64,000 nucleotides of DNA from an uncultured Spirochaetales bacterium (GTDB taxonomy: Bacteria; Spirochaetota; Spirochaetia; Sphaerochaetales; Sphaerochaetaceae): assembly GCA_949285905.1 (NCBI GenBank), contig CASDZV010000041.1, positions 1-64,000 of the forward strand. Reading direction: 5' to 3'. A model generated the notes under the pieces. That model made no database searches, was not told where the DNA came from, and saw only the letters and a program-made list of their open reading frames with translations. Within the stretch, counting starts at the first letter, position 1. Every line of letters begins with the position of its first letter. The translations under genes were made by a program, and so were the position numbers. Below, piece by piece: positions 7,620-16,866 of this stretch.

Positions 7620-9861
7620 AGATTTCCTGCTGTACATCCTTCTTGAGTTCTACAAAGCGCGCACTGAGACCTCCGATGCGGACAATAAGATCCTTATAAT
7701 CCTCCGGATGCTGCATCGCGTTATACAGATCATCTTTGCCGACAACAGTGATCATCGACTGTGCGCCACCGCGGTTGAAATAATCCAGAAGAAGATACTG
7801 GACCTTGCCATCTGCATCATTCCAGGTTTCCTTTGTAAACCTCATGTTCTGGACCATTCCTGCCATATTCGCATGGGACGGTTTCACAATTGAATTAAGC
7901 ATTGCTGTCAATCCGTTCTTGTCTGTACCTGATGACGGATTATTCGCATTAGCCATCGGGGTACCGGACTTGCGGCCATCAGGAGACGCGCCTACCCAGC
8001 GTGCAAGTGTCGTATTCTGCGCATTGTTGATATTCACGCACAGATAACTCTTGAGTCCGACCTTAGGAGCCTGCTCACGGACTTTCTGACAGAGATAGTT
8101 ATGAAGATTGACAAGTATGGAATCCACATATGGAAGATCATTTCCATATTTCGGGGCATCCATCATCATTTTCCGTTCTTTCTCATACCCGAAGAAATTG
8201 GCATCGAGTGCAGCAATCATCGTCGAAGCAGACATGCTCTTCTCTTCAAACACAAGCTTCTTTATAGCTGCAAGGCTGTTCGCGACATTGACGTTGCCAT
8301 AAAGCTCAAGCGTTCCTGCAAGATACTCGCAACCACCATTGAAAATACCCTTTCCGCGCTCAATACAGCCATCATAGAGCATCGTGACCATCATAAACGG
8401 ATGCATGCTTCCGATTGAATCATAGATATATCTTTCATACTTAGCCTGTGTCTCGATGAAGCGATCAAGGTGTTTTTTGTAATTATCTACGAACTCATCA
8501 TACGAAGAGCACTCATCCAGCCTCTTGGATCTGAACGAGAGATATGTATCGGAAACAGGATCGTATCCACCATGAATCGCAAGCTCCAGAATTTTGAGTG
8601 TTCCAAGCGATCCGTTAGGAGATCCGAAACTGTAATGATCGAATTCAATCTCTCCGCATCCAAGCGGCATATATGTCTCTGCCCGTTCCCTATCAACGCC
8701 GAACGCATTCATGACGGAAGGCACCAGGACATCGTCATTGTAAAGCAGCGGGAATGTCCTTCCTTCTCCGATACATCGCATAGCGGCATCCCAGACATTC
8801 TTCGGCGTATCCTTGTTGAATCTGAGAGTGAACTGCGGAAGAATCTCCTTGACTGTACGGCATGCCTCGCAGGCAACGAGACAGAAGCGGTCAGCATTTT
8901 CGGGATTCCTTCTGCCATAACCTCCGACAATCACGCGGCCATCAGTCTCGTCATCAAGACTGTCGATGAGATAGAAATATGTCTGGACCATCTTCAGAGC
9001 TTCCTGCTCTGTTATGATTCCATTATCGATGTCATGGACATAAAGATCCCCGATATAGACATCCATGCGGCCAAACTCAACGAGAGGGCACATAAGCCCA
9101 TAGAGCCAGCAGAGCTGCAATCCCTCAAGCATGCTTTCAGGTGCATGCTCCTGGATTCCTGCAAGTGCCGCAGCAAGGGAGAGCATCTCCTTCTTTCTCT
9201 CAGGAGATGCTGCGCTCTCAGCTTTCTCTGATGCTTCTTTCTGGTAAAATGCGCAGCAGTCACGGAGAACCTGCAAAGCACCGAGCATGCATTCATAGAT
9301 GACAGGATCCTTTCCTCTTTCGGTGGCCGTGCTGAGCGCATTGCGCACTTCATCTTCCAGTCCTCCGATACCTATATGAACAAGCTTGTCGAAATCAATG
9401 TAAGCACCAGCCATGCGGATAATAGGGGATGCTGCAACCGCTTGAGTTTCCCATCTGTCTTCAGGAATGACTTCAGATATTTCCTTCGGTGTGTTCCTGA
9501 ACACGCGGCCATAAGTGTTACGGGACTTCCAGAATGTGAGAAGATCGTGAAGATCCTCCCTGTATTTTGCATTGCCTTCCCCTCTTTCAAGCGCAACTGT
9601 CACTCTTGGCTCATCAATGTAATACCCTGTACCACCTGTCTGCCCCTGGATACCATATCCGACCAGACCGAACTGGATGCGTCCTGCCAGAACATCATTG
9701 TCCTCAATCGGCATCAGGACTGCTGGATACTGTGCCTTCAGACATGCCAGCTCTATCTGGGCAGGATGCGAGAATTTCCTGACAGCCTTGCGGTATGCGG
9801 CTGTGAATGCTATCTCAAAACTGAGATCCGGACGCGGATTCTTTACTTTCCAGTTATTCAT
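7600..9861 (-). CDS. Glycyl radical enzyme, PFL family, substrate unknown
   Basis: A 753-residue member of the pyruvate formate-lyase-like superfamily. The active-site cysteine is in PLGCGEIEFDHYSFG (C402, with E404 two residues on). The C-terminal glycyl radical motif is VRIGGLSARFVEL, with the radical glycine probably G731. True PFL has two adjacent cysteines (CC); the single C-x-E arrangement is the pattern of dehydratase and lyase members such as diol dehydratase and CutC. The C-G-E form and the following DHYSFGSPNG do not match any characterised class I can name. It is the first gene of the operon with its activase, the ABC importer, GH42 and oxidoreductase; the ATG is preceded by AAGGAGAGG. 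The divergent AraC gene is its likely regulator. Requires anaerobic conditions. Confidence 0.88.
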   Translation of the reverse strand: MNNWKVKNPRPDLSFEIAFTAAYRKAVRKFSHPAQIELACLKAQYPAVLMPIEDNDVLAGRIQFGLVGYGIQGQTGGTGYYIDEPRVTVALERGEGNAKYREDLHDLLTFWKSRNTYGRVFRNTPKEISEVIPEDRWETQAVAASPIIRMAGAYIDFDKLVHIGIGGLEDEVRNALSTATERGKDPVIYECMLGALQVLRDCCAFYQKEASEKAESAASPERKKEMLSLAAALAGIQEHAPESMLEGLQLCWLYGLMCPLVEFGRMDVYIGDLYVHDIDNGIITEQEALKMVQTYFYLIDSLDDETDGRVIVGGYGRRNPENADRFCLVACEACRTVKEILPQFTLRFNKDTPKNVWDAAMRCIGEGRTFPLLYNDDVLVPSVMNAFGVDRERAETYMPLGCGEIEFDHYSFGSPNGSLGTLKILELAIHGGYDPVSDTYLSFRSKRLDECSSYDEFVDNYKKHLDRFIETQAKYERYIYDSIGSMHPFMMVTMLYDGCIERGKGIFNGGCEYLAGTLELYGNVNVANSLAAIKKLVFEEKSMSASTMIAALDANFFGYEKERKMMMDAPKYGNDLPYVDSILVNLHNYLCQKVREQAPKVGLKSYLCVNINNAQNTTLARWVGASPDGRKSGTPMANANNPSSGTDKNGLTAMLNSIVKPSHANMAGMVQNMRFTKETWNDADGKVQYLLLDYFNRGGAQSMITVVGKDDLYNAMQHPEDYKDLIVRIGGLSARFVELKKDVQQEIYDRTSY

Positions 9862-9907
9862 ATCGACCCTCTCCTTACCGGGTATCAGCCACAGTATAAG
9901 AGCCGAA

Positions 9908-9936
9908 ATTATAGCCTTCTTGTCCTTTATTATCAG
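9908..9936 (-). promoter_or_regulatory. Promoter of glycyl radical enzyme operon
   Basis: On the minus strand there is a -35 of CTGATA (9931-9936), a 17-bp spacer and a -10 of TATAAT (9908-9913). This gives a leader of about 40 nt before the ATG at 9861. TGATAA-type repeats upstream (9973-9984 is the perfect palindrome TTATCATGATAA) lie between this promoter and the divergent AraC gene and are candidate operator sites. Confidence 0.5.
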
Positions 9937-9993
9937 AATTATTGCAATATTTTGATATTTTGCCTTATCAAATTATCATGATAAAATAATAGC

Positions 9994-10932
9994 ATGAACA
10001 TCGTTAAGTTATATGCAATGCCATTTATGGAAGCCGGAAACTCTTATGCAACGTATATATCTGACAAAGAACAGCTGAAAGTCTGCCACAACCATGACTA
10101 CTATGAGATATTCCTTGTCGACCAGGGATACGCGACACACCACGTCAATGGAAAGGAAGAGGATATCTCAACCGGGATGCTGTTTTTCGTGAGGCCGGAT
10201 GACGTTCATTACTATGATAATGCATCAGACAATTTCAGGATTATCAACATGCTTGTTCCAGAGGATAATATCGATGCCCTGATGAATTATTTTGATGATG
10301 AGAGCCTCTGGAATAAACTGCTCAAACCGGAAACTCCTTTCTCCATCAGCCTCGACTATGCGGATCTGACTGCACTGATCAGGGACCTTCAACAGCTGGT
10401 ATTATCCAAGAGAATAATGAAAAACAAATCAAATGCTGGATACAAGAGGATTCTTTTCAGGATAATAACCGATTATTTCGGGAACACAGGACTGCATGAA
10501 GCATCTGCCACCATACCTCAATGGCTGAGCTGGCTTCTCCTGGAGATGGCGAAGAAGGAAAACTTCTCCCGTGGACTAAGTGTCATGTACAAGCTTTCAG
10601 GAAAAACTCCGGAGCATCTGTCCAGGGCCTGCAGGAAATACCTTGGAAAGACTCCTACAGAGATAATCAACGGGCTCAGACTTGAAGCAGCTGCACGCGA
10701 GCTGATAACCACCAACAACAGCATGATGGACATCGCGGCTGATTGCGGATTCGAATCAATCAGCTATTTCTGCAGAAGATTCAAGGAATATTATGGAAAA
10801 ACGCCAAAAGAATACAGGAAGACAGAAACAGCCGATTCATCATCATTCTATTTCCTGGGATCGCTGGCACTGAAGACAGAACTCCCGGATTCAATTCCGC
10901 TGGACATAGGGAAGAAGAAGCTTATTCACTGA
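9994..10932 (+). CDS. AraC family transcriptional regulator
   Basis: A 312-residue activator-type regulator. The N-terminal cupin-like sensor has HNHDYYEIFLVDQG and a GMLFFVRPDDVHYY segment. The C-terminal double helix-turn-helix ends in IAADCGFESISYFCRRFKEYYGKTPKEYRK. It is divergent from the glycyl radical enzyme operon, so it most likely controls that operon in response to its sugar (inference). No ribosome binding site precedes the ATG. Instead TAAAAT ends six bases before it, suggesting a leaderless message. The 3' end overlaps the convergent LacI gene by seven bases. Confidence 0.9.
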   Translation: MNIVKLYAMPFMEAGNSYATYISDKEQLKVCHNHDYYEIFLVDQGYATHHVNGKEEDISTGMLFFVRPDDVHYYDNASDNFRIINMLVPEDNIDALMNYFDDESLWNKLLKPETPFSISLDYADLTALIRDLQQLVLSKRIMKNKSNAGYKRILFRIITDYFGNTGLHEASATIPQWLSWLLLEMAKKENFSRGLSVMYKLSGKTPEHLSRACRKYLGKTPTEIINGLRLEAAARELITTNNSMMDIAADCGFESISYFCRRFKEYYGKTPKEYRKTETADSSSFYFLGSLALKTELPDSIPLDIGKKKLIH

Positions 10933-11912
10933 CTTGTTGTCTCCCGCAGAACAAGTGCAGGTGCAATTACCGCATTCTCTGTGTATCCTGGATTCAGCAG
11001 GGTTTTCTCAAGTATTGACGAGCATGCTTCGGAAAGCTCGAAAAGTTTTGTATCGATGCTTGACAGACGAGGGTTTGCAAGTGTTGAGAAAGGAGAATTA
11101 TCAGTCCCGATTATCGCAATATCCTCAGGGATTTTCTTACCATCATCCAGAATTCTCCTTGAAGCACCGACTGCAAGCAAGTCTGTTGCATAAATTATGG
11201 CATCGGCTTCTGGATGCTCTGCAAGTGCCATTTCTGTGACATCTGCACTGTTCTTCGCAGTACCATCTGTATTATAAAGTATTTCATCAAGCTGCAGTTC
11301 TGCTGCCGCATTGCTGTACCCTGCAGCTTTTTTCCTGTTCGATGGAGTGTCTGCACCATTGATATATACAATATGCTTCCGGCCCGTACTATAAAGATAC
11401 TTAACAGCCTCTGCAGTCCCTTCATCCTCTGCAGAAACAACAGAAGAGACATTAGGCAGATTGAAAATGCCATTCTGGAAGATAATTGGCGTAGAAGGCA
11501 TATAATCTGTGATCGCGTTCATAACACAGCGGTTCTGGAACACGGATCCGATAAGCACAACAGCATCAACCCGGCGCGAGGATAAGATACGTACACACTC
11601 TGCCATACTCTCATCACTATCGCCCGCATTGAGTATGAGCGAGCAGTATCCCTTCTTCATGAAATGCCGCTCAATCATGTATGCCCCTTCTGTATGGTGC
11701 TGATTCCTGATATCAGAAACCAGGATACCGATCATGCGGTTTGTCTGGTTAACAAGACCCCTCGCAGCTTCACTGACAGAGAAATTATATACTTTCAGGA
11801 TACTCTCAATCTTCTCACGTGTAGACTTTTTGATACCAGGTCGGTTGTTTATCACACGGCTTACAGTACTGGCCGAGACTCCAGCCTCTTTTGCGATATC
11901 ATAGATGGTCAT
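10926..11912 (-). CDS. LacI family transcriptional regulator
   Basis: A 328-residue repressor. The helix-turn-helix is at the N-terminus (TIYDIAKEAGVSASTVSRVIN), with the hinge helix up to SEAARGLV and a periplasmic-binding-protein-like sensor domain (IGILVSDIRNQHHTEGAY, DAIIYATDLLAVGASR). The frame runs open to 11960, but the ATG at 11912 has GGAAGG at good spacing and starts exactly at the conserved MTIYDIAKEAGVS. The start lies inside the end of the PanE-like gene (14-bp overlap), so the two are translationally coupled. A LacI-type operator in front of the cyclase gene (13787-13800) is a candidate target. Confidence 0.92.
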   Translation of the reverse strand: MTIYDIAKEAGVSASTVSRVINNRPGIKKSTREKIESILKVYNFSVSEAARGLVNQTNRMIGILVSDIRNQHHTEGAYMIERHFMKKGYCSLILNAGDSDESMAECVRILSSRRVDAVVLIGSVFQNRCVMNAITDYMPSTPIIFQNGIFNLPNVSSVVSAEDEGTAEAVKYLYSTGRKHIVYINGADTPSNRKKAAGYSNAAAELQLDEILYNTDGTAKNSADVTEMALAEHPEADAIIYATDLLAVGASRRILDDGKKIPEDIAIIGTDNSPFSTLANPRLSSIDTKLFELSEACSSILEKTLLNPGYTENAVIAPALVLRETTSQ

Positions 11913-12825
11913 CCGGCTTCCTTCCCTCCAGTGCGTGAACAAGAGACACTGCCATCTCATGATAAGGAACAGGTATTCCTATCTCATGTGCCTTGCTTAC
12001 AACTGCACCGCTTATTGTATCGACTTCCGTCTTTCTTCCATTCTTTATATCCATCATAATGGATGTATAGCCACCCTTATTAGCAGCACTTGTCGTTCTG
12101 ACTTTCTCTGCAACATTCTCTTCCTGAAACGAGAGCCCCATCGCATTGGCAACCCGTACAGCTTCGCTTATGAGCTTCCGGCAGACTGAGAAAGCATGTT
12201 CATCTTCTGAGACATAGGACATATCACACTGCAGAATCGCTGTAAGAACAGAAAGGGATGTATTTGTCATGAGCTTGTCCCAGACAAGGCTCTGTATGTT
12301 TTTATGAATCCTCACATCAAAACCGGAGGCATCAAAGGTTTCCTTAATCAGGTCAAGCATCGGAATATGAGAGCCGTCAAGCATCCCTATATTCGTTTTT
12401 CCATTGCCTCCATGATGGACTTTTCCCATTTCCAGAACAGCACCGTTGTCCTCGGTCGTCCCTATGATAATATGCCTATCATCGGCAAATTGTGAGAGAA
12501 TCTTCTCATGCCCTGCGCCATTTTGCAGTGTCATGAGATAAGTATTATTGCCTATTGCCTGTTTTACATTTGAAAGAGCAGCTGTTGAGTACATAGCCTT
12601 AGTGAAGAGAATTACAAGATCAGCTTCTCTTGTGGCATCAGCCTTCAGTGCAGCAGATGGATGGAATATCCGCTCTGTTCCATTCTCCTCAAGTGTGATA
12701 CCACAGCTGTTGATCCTATCAACAAGAGAACTATTGGTATCTACAAGCAGCACATTGTTATGCTGGCTCAGGCGGGCGCCATAGATGGACCCCATCGCTC
12801 CCGCACCGACAACGATTATGTTCAT
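11899..12825 (-). CDS. panE: Ketopantoate reductase family protein
   Basis: A 308-residue ApbA/PanE family protein. The N-terminal NADP-binding motif is MNIIVVGAGAMGSIYGARLS; the catalytic lysine/asparagine region is in KLMTNTSLSVLTAILQCDMS. The C-terminal helical domain ends KAHEIGIPVPYHEMAVSLVHALEG. PanE reduces 2-dehydropantoate for pantothenate synthesis, but members next to catabolic regulators often reduce other 2-keto acids. No other pantothenate genes lie nearby and a LacI gene is coupled to it, so a catabolic role is equally possible. AGAGG lies five bases before the ATG. Confidence 0.8.
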   Translation of the reverse strand: MNIIVVGAGAMGSIYGARLSQHNNVLLVDTNSSLVDRINSCGITLEENGTERIFHPSAALKADATREADLVILFTKAMYSTAALSNVKQAIGNNTYLMTLQNGAGHEKILSQFADDRHIIIGTTEDNGAVLEMGKVHHGGNGKTNIGMLDGSHIPMLDLIKETFDASGFDVRIHKNIQSLVWDKLMTNTSLSVLTAILQCDMSYVSEDEHAFSVCRKLISEAVRVANAMGLSFQEENVAEKVRTTSAANKGGYTSIMMDIKNGRKTEVDTISGAVVSKAHEIGIPVPYHEMAVSLVHALEGRKPDDHL

Positions 12826-13005
12826 ATAAGCCTCTGGAACCGGCCATCCGCTGTTTACAGTGTCAGAAAAAACAATAAGTCATACAAAGTACAGAGCAAG
12901 ACTCAGTTTTTCGTTTGTGTGTGTTCTGACTATCCGGGATATTTCATCAGTGAAACACCATAAACAGCGAAAGCCGAAAGCTGGCATCCCAAACCAGATT
13001 GTCAA

Positions 13006-13695
13006 TTACTTGTCAAAACCTGGAAGCCCCTCAATTGCATATGCTCTGACAGGACACGAATCAAGTCCGTATATCGGGAGCGGAGCATAGCTCATGAAGA
13101 AGACATCCTTCTCAAGCTTATCGAGATTCTTCAGAACTTCAAGGAAAACAATATTCTCCGCAAGAAGGATATCATGGAACGGCTTAACATCCTCATTGCA
13201 ATTCTCAATTGAGACACCATCGCCGAATCCGATGCACTTTGCCTTATGTTCCTTGAACCACTCTGCTGTCTCGCCGTTGACGAAAAGCCTCTTATCCTCT
13301 GCAGTGTTTGTCTTCTCTGTAAACGGAGGAAGCTTATACGGACTGTCGATAATCACAATAGTGTCATCCTGCATCAGCGGCAGGCAGTACTTATCAAGCA
13401 TCTCCTTCGTTATATGCTCATTCGGTTTCGCATCTGGAATGGTCACATAGATGGCACGGCCAAAGAAAGCAGTAAGAGGGAGATCGGCAACACTTGGCCA
13501 GTTGTCATCATGATGATAAGGACACTCACAATGTGTTCCAAGGTGGCTTGTAAGATCCATTATCGTGTGAAAATCTGGAATTGGTCCACCGGTATTGAAG
13601 CGATAAAGATGGCATCTTCTTGTCTCTGTCTTCGGATCAAGAGGCTTTGTCAGATCAACGACCCTGAGATTTCCCATTTTGTAAACACAGTCCAT
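13006..13695 (-). CDS. Cyclase family metal-dependent hydrolase
   Basis: A 229-residue member of the cyclase / kynurenine formamidase superfamily. The metal-binding motif is SHLGTHCECPYHH, close to the family HxGTHxDxPxH pattern with a cysteine where Asp is usual. The second conserved segment is KCIGFGDGVSIEN (family GxDxxSI). Members hydrolyse amides or lactones of small acids. No tryptophan-degradation genes are near, so kynurenine formamidase is unlikely; the substrate is unknown. AAGGAG lies six bases before the ATG. It is separated from the panE-lacI pair by 180 bp. Confidence 0.75.
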   Translation of the reverse strand: MDCVYKMGNLRVVDLTKPLDPKTETRRCHLYRFNTGGPIPDFHTIMDLTSHLGTHCECPYHHDDNWPSVADLPLTAFFGRAIYVTIPDAKPNEHITKEMLDKYCLPLMQDDTIVIIDSPYKLPPFTEKTNTAEDKRLFVNGETAEWFKEHKAKCIGFGDGVSIENCNEDVKPFHDILLAENIVFLEVLKNLDKLEKDVFFMSYAPLPIYGLDSCPVRAYAIEGLPGFDK

Positions 13696-13786
13696 GTTCT
13701 TCTCCTTATTTTATCCGTATCTGGGTATATTCTTCTGTTTCCTGTCACATGTTATAACGGCCGTTGTGAATTGTAAAGAATTTTTT

Positions 13787-13800
13787 CGAAATCGATTGCA
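13787..13800. promoter_or_regulatory. LacI-type operator before cyclase gene
   Basis: CGAAATCGATTGCA, read on the minus strand as TGCAATCGATTTCG, matches the LacI/GalR-family pattern TGNAANCGNTTNCA at all but the last base. It lies about 90 bp upstream of the cyclase start, just above a possible promoter with TTTACA (13770-13775) and TAACAT 17 bp later. The LacI protein encoded at 10926-11912 is the obvious candidate to bind it. Confidence 0.4.
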
Positions 13801-13834
13801 AAATTCATTATCCGTCGATTTCTGTGGTTTCAGG

Positions 13835-14482
13835 CTATCGTTTAGAGACTACAGTGCCATCTGCTTTGCAAATACAGGATGCAGGCACAAAGCCCCTGAC
13901 AGACGAAAGAGGATAGACAGATGCATCGGGGAATATGACACTCCCGGGATTTAGAACAGTGTTGCATCCTATCTCCGCTCTGTCGCCGATGAATGCGCCG
14001 ACTTTCATGCGTCCCGTGAAGACATCCCCCTCAGGAAGATGCATGACAACAGCCTTCCTGTCAGAGCGTACATTCGATGTAATGGCGCCTGCTCCCATGT
14101 GGGCTTTATAACCAAGTATGCTGTCTCCGACATAGTTGAAATGAGGGACCTCCGCCTCATCAGAGATAATTGCATTTTTAACTTCAACAGAGTTTCCTAT
14201 CACTGCATACTTCCCGATCACTGCGTTTCCTCTGATGAATGCGCCATGACGGATTTCTGTCCCCTCCCCGATAATACACGGAGCATTAATCAGCGCTGTG
14301 GGGGCGATGACGGCATCATCCCCTACCCAGATATTCTCCGCAATCTCTCTAAGCCCATCCTTCGGACAGGAGAGGATGAAACTATGAATACTGGAAAGCG
14401 CATCAAAGAGATGTGGATACTGAGACAGGAAAGACCATGCAATAGAATGGCCAGGAGAGAAAAGAGATTCAAATAGAGACAC
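13835..14482 (-). CDS. Hexapeptide-repeat (left-handed beta-helix) transferase-like
   Basis: A 215-residue protein with about a 45-residue helical N-terminus, then isoleucine-rich hexapeptide turns (VIAPTALINAPCIIGEGTEIRHG...VIGKYAVIG...AIISDEAEV). It resembles the acetyltransferase half of GlmU-like UDP-GlcNAc pyrophosphorylases without the uridyltransferase domain. Substrate and reaction cannot be assigned. The GTG start, with GGTGGA five bases upstream, overlaps the stop of the acetylesterase gene by 14 bp, so the two are co-translated. Confidence 0.7.
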   Translation of the reverse strand: MSLFESLFSPGHSIAWSFLSQYPHLFDALSSIHSFILSCPKDGLREIAENIWVGDDAVIAPTALINAPCIIGEGTEIRHGAFIRGNAVIGKYAVIGNSVEVKNAIISDEAEVPHFNYVGDSILGYKAHMGAGAITSNVRSDRKAVVMHLPEGDVFTGRMKVGAFIGDRAEIGCNTVLNPGSVIFPDASVYPLSSVRGFVPASCICKADGTVVSKR

Positions 14483-15134
14483 AGCAATCCACCAGGCTCT
14501 GAAGCTTTTCAGCTATCATTCTTGCGACCATCTCAGCGCCCTCCGGCCTGAGATGAGTGTTATCATCATCACCGTTCGGGTAATTATCATAGAGATTTCT
14601 GTCGAAATTCATGAAGAAAACCCGTGAAGCCTCTTCTCCGGCTGAGGCTATCATGACCATTGTTGGGATTGTCATGTCGATACATGGAACGCCCGCAGTC
14701 TCTGCAGCTGCTTTCATTGCTGCTGGCCAGTCTCCATGAGTATCTGTCAGAATGCTGTTCTGGAAGTTCCTTCTGGCAATGGATGTGATGAAAACAGGAT
14801 GTGCTCCCATCTCCTTCAAACGGCCGGACATATAGACAAGATTGACAATATACTCATGCCAGGCTCTTGCGCCTCGTTCTTTGTCATCAAGCTTCTCATC
14901 GTTATGCCCGAACTGGATGAGAACGATATCACCAGACTCAACGCACCCCAGCACATCGTCGAAATGGCCTTTTGAAATATAATCCTTTGTAGAGCGTCCA
15001 TTGATAGCACGGTTATCCAGCTTCCAGCCTGGTTTCAGATACTTACCGAAAGCTTCACCCCATCCCGTCTCAGGGCGTGCAGAATCTTCTTTCATGGCTG
15101 CTGTTGAATCGCCAAGGATATAAACTGTATTCAT
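14469..15134 (-). CDS. Rhamnogalacturonan acetylesterase-like SGNH hydrolase
   Basis: A 221-residue SGNH/GDSL esterase. Block I is YILGDSTAA (catalytic Ser), block II contains AINGRSTKD, block III is LIQFGHNDEK, and the C-terminal DDDNTHLRPEGAE supplies the Asp-His pair. This arrangement is that of rhamnogalacturonan acetylesterases, which remove acetyl groups from pectin backbones. There is no signal peptide, so it would act on imported oligosaccharides. It fits the polygalacturonase and uronate genes elsewhere in the window. It follows the purine permease gene but is separated from it by a hairpin terminator. Confidence 0.82.
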   Translation of the reverse strand: MNTVYILGDSTAAMKEDSARPETGWGEAFGKYLKPGWKLDNRAINGRSTKDYISKGHFDDVLGCVESGDIVLIQFGHNDEKLDDKERGARAWHEYIVNLVYMSGRLKEMGAHPVFITSIARRNFQNSILTDTHGDWPAAMKAAAETAGVPCIDMTIPTMVMIASAGEEASRVFFMNFDRNLYDNYPNGDDDNTHLRPEGAEMVARMIAEKLQSLVDCCVSI

Positions 15135-15148
15135 CCCACTCTCCCATC

Positions 15149-15189
15149 AAAAAACCCGGAACCAGAAGGCAATGCCTCAAAGCTCCGGG
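15149..15189 (-). terminator. Terminator after NCS2 permease gene
   Basis: On the minus strand CCCGGA (15184-15189) pairs with TCCGGG and is followed by six T residues. A smaller AGGCA/TGCCT hairpin sits inside the loop. It is 20 bp past the permease stop and immediately before the esterase gene, so it separates the two or attenuates read-through. Confidence 0.7.
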
Positions 15190-15209
15190 ATAATGAATCA
15201 GTTTTGCGC

Positions 15210-16577
15210 TCAGGCCGTTGCCTTGAGAATGAAATCTATCACAAACAGAACAGATGCCACAGCGATAATAGGATGGATTTCCTTCGCTTCCTTTGTGAAG
15301 ATCTTTGTAAGACAGTACATGATAAAGCCTGCTGCAATACCGTTTGTAATACCATATGTGAAGCTCATCACAGCAACTGTGAAGAATGCAGGTACTGCAT
15401 CTTTGAGGCTTCTCCAGTTGATTTCCGCAAATGGCTCAACCATCAGGATACCGACAACGATGAGTGCTGGAGATGTTGCTGCAGATGGAACCATTCCGAT
15501 AAGCCCGGAGAATGGCAGACAGATAAGGAACATAATTGCAGTCACAAGGCTGGTAAGACCTGTACGGCCGCCTGCTGCGATACCTGCAGAACTCTCGACA
15601 AATGTCGTCGCATTACTTGTTCCGAAGAGAGCTCCAACACTGGTTGCGAAGCTGTCTGCGACAAGAGCCTTGTCGAGGCGGCTCTTGAAACCAGACCCTT
15701 CCAGAGCTTTCTCATCTTCTTCATCAAAGATATGGCTCTTGCGGCCTGTACCAATGAACGTTCCGATGGAATCAAAGGTATCAGAAAGACACATTGAGAA
15801 GATTGTAACGATTACAAATGGAATCTTGGAAGCATCAGCAAAGAGGGATCCGAAACCAGGATTGCCGAAGAAGCTGAAAGCTACTTCCCTGAAACCCTGC
15901 ATCGTCTCACTTCCAGAGAAGATTGTCTCTGGCAGCTGAGTGACACCAAGAGGAATTCCGATGATTGTCGTTGCGATAATACCGATAAGCATTGCACCCT
16001 TGACCTGCATCACCATCAGGATAACGATGATAAGAAGACCAATTACTGCAAGAACAAGGTGTGGTGCATTGAATGGCTGCATACCTGGGGTAACACTTGG
16101 ATAAGCACCTGTGAAGGAGATAAGGCCAGCATTATTCATTCCAAGGTACGCGATAAAAAGACCTATACCTCCACCAATTGCATTCTGAAGGCCTTCCGGA
16201 ATGGATTTGACAATGGACTTTCTGAGCTTTGTGACTGTGATGACGATATTTATCAAACCACAGATGAAGACCATTGCAAGAGCTTCCTGCCATACAAAAC
16301 CGCCTGCAAGACAGATTGTGTACGTGAAAAGAGCATTAAGACCCATACCAGGGGCTACTGCATACGGAACATTAGCGACCAGTGCCATGATAAGCGTTCC
16401 GACAGCTGCTGCAAGACAAGTTGCTACAAATACACCGTGCCAGCTCATGCCGGTCTCGGCCAACATATTCGGATTGACGAAAATTATGTAGGCCATTGTA
16501 AAGAACGTGGTAAGACCAGCTACGATTTCGGTCTTCACATTAGAGTTCTTTTCAGCGAGACAAAAGAAATCCTTCAT
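15210..16577 (-). CDS. NCS2 family purine permease (guanine/hypoxanthine)
   Basis: A 455-residue multi-pass membrane protein of the AzgA/PbuG branch of the nucleobase-cation symporters. Hallmarks are EIVAGLTTFFTMAYIIFVNPNML at the N-terminus, APGMGLNALFTYT in the third segment, the GGIGLFIAYLGMNNAGL segment and SATTFVESSAGIAAGGRTGLTS in the substrate region. The ATG at 16577 has AAGGAGGAG upstream and begins at the conserved N-terminus; the open frame to 16634 is not used. No purine riboswitch is visible in the leader. Imports guanine, hypoxanthine or adenine with protons. Confidence 0.9.
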   Translation of the reverse strand: MKDFFCLAEKNSNVKTEIVAGLTTFFTMAYIIFVNPNMLAETGMSWHGVFVATCLAAAVGTLIMALVANVPYAVAPGMGLNALFTYTICLAGGFVWQEALAMVFICGLINIVITVTKLRKSIVKSIPEGLQNAIGGGIGLFIAYLGMNNAGLISFTGAYPSVTPGMQPFNAPHLVLAVIGLLIIVILMVMQVKGAMLIGIIATTIIGIPLGVTQLPETIFSGSETMQGFREVAFSFFGNPGFGSLFADASKIPFVIVTIFSMCLSDTFDSIGTFIGTGRKSHIFDEEDEKALEGSGFKSRLDKALVADSFATSVGALFGTSNATTFVESSAGIAAGGRTGLTSLVTAIMFLICLPFSGLIGMVPSAATSPALIVVGILMVEPFAEINWRSLKDAVPAFFTVAVMSFTYGITNGIAAGFIMYCLTKIFTKEAKEIHPIIAVASVLFVIDFILKATA

Positions 16578-16651
16578 ATCTCCTCCTTTAATAGAAGTAA
16601 AGACGTGGACAGGCCCTGAAGTAAACATCCGCATCCACAGTAACCACTTTC

Positions 16652-16680
16652 AGTATAAATGTAGATTTTTTTGTATGCAA
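16652..16680 (-). promoter_or_regulatory. Promoter of NCS2 permease gene
   Basis: Minus strand: -35 TTGCAT (16675-16680), exactly 17 bp, -10 TATACT (16652-16657). The leader is about 70 nt. The remaining gene-free stretch from 16681 to 16866 is A+T-rich and I see nothing else in it. Confidence 0.65.
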
Positions 16681-16866
16681 ATCTTTTTGATACTGCAGTC
16701 ATTATTTAACGAAAACAATTTACAGATTCAAAAGATTTAACATTAAAAACTGAAGAATAACTAAAAATAATCCAAACAAATAAAGGCAATCACAATTCAG
16801 GGCATAAAACAAAACCGAAGACATCGTGCTTTTTCAAAATCAAATACACATGTGCCGCATAATTAA

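Noticed and set aside
16578-16651. Possible purine riboswitch before the NCS2 permease gene
   Set aside because: I looked for the conserved purine aptamer core on the minus strand and did not find its loop sequences or a three-way junction.
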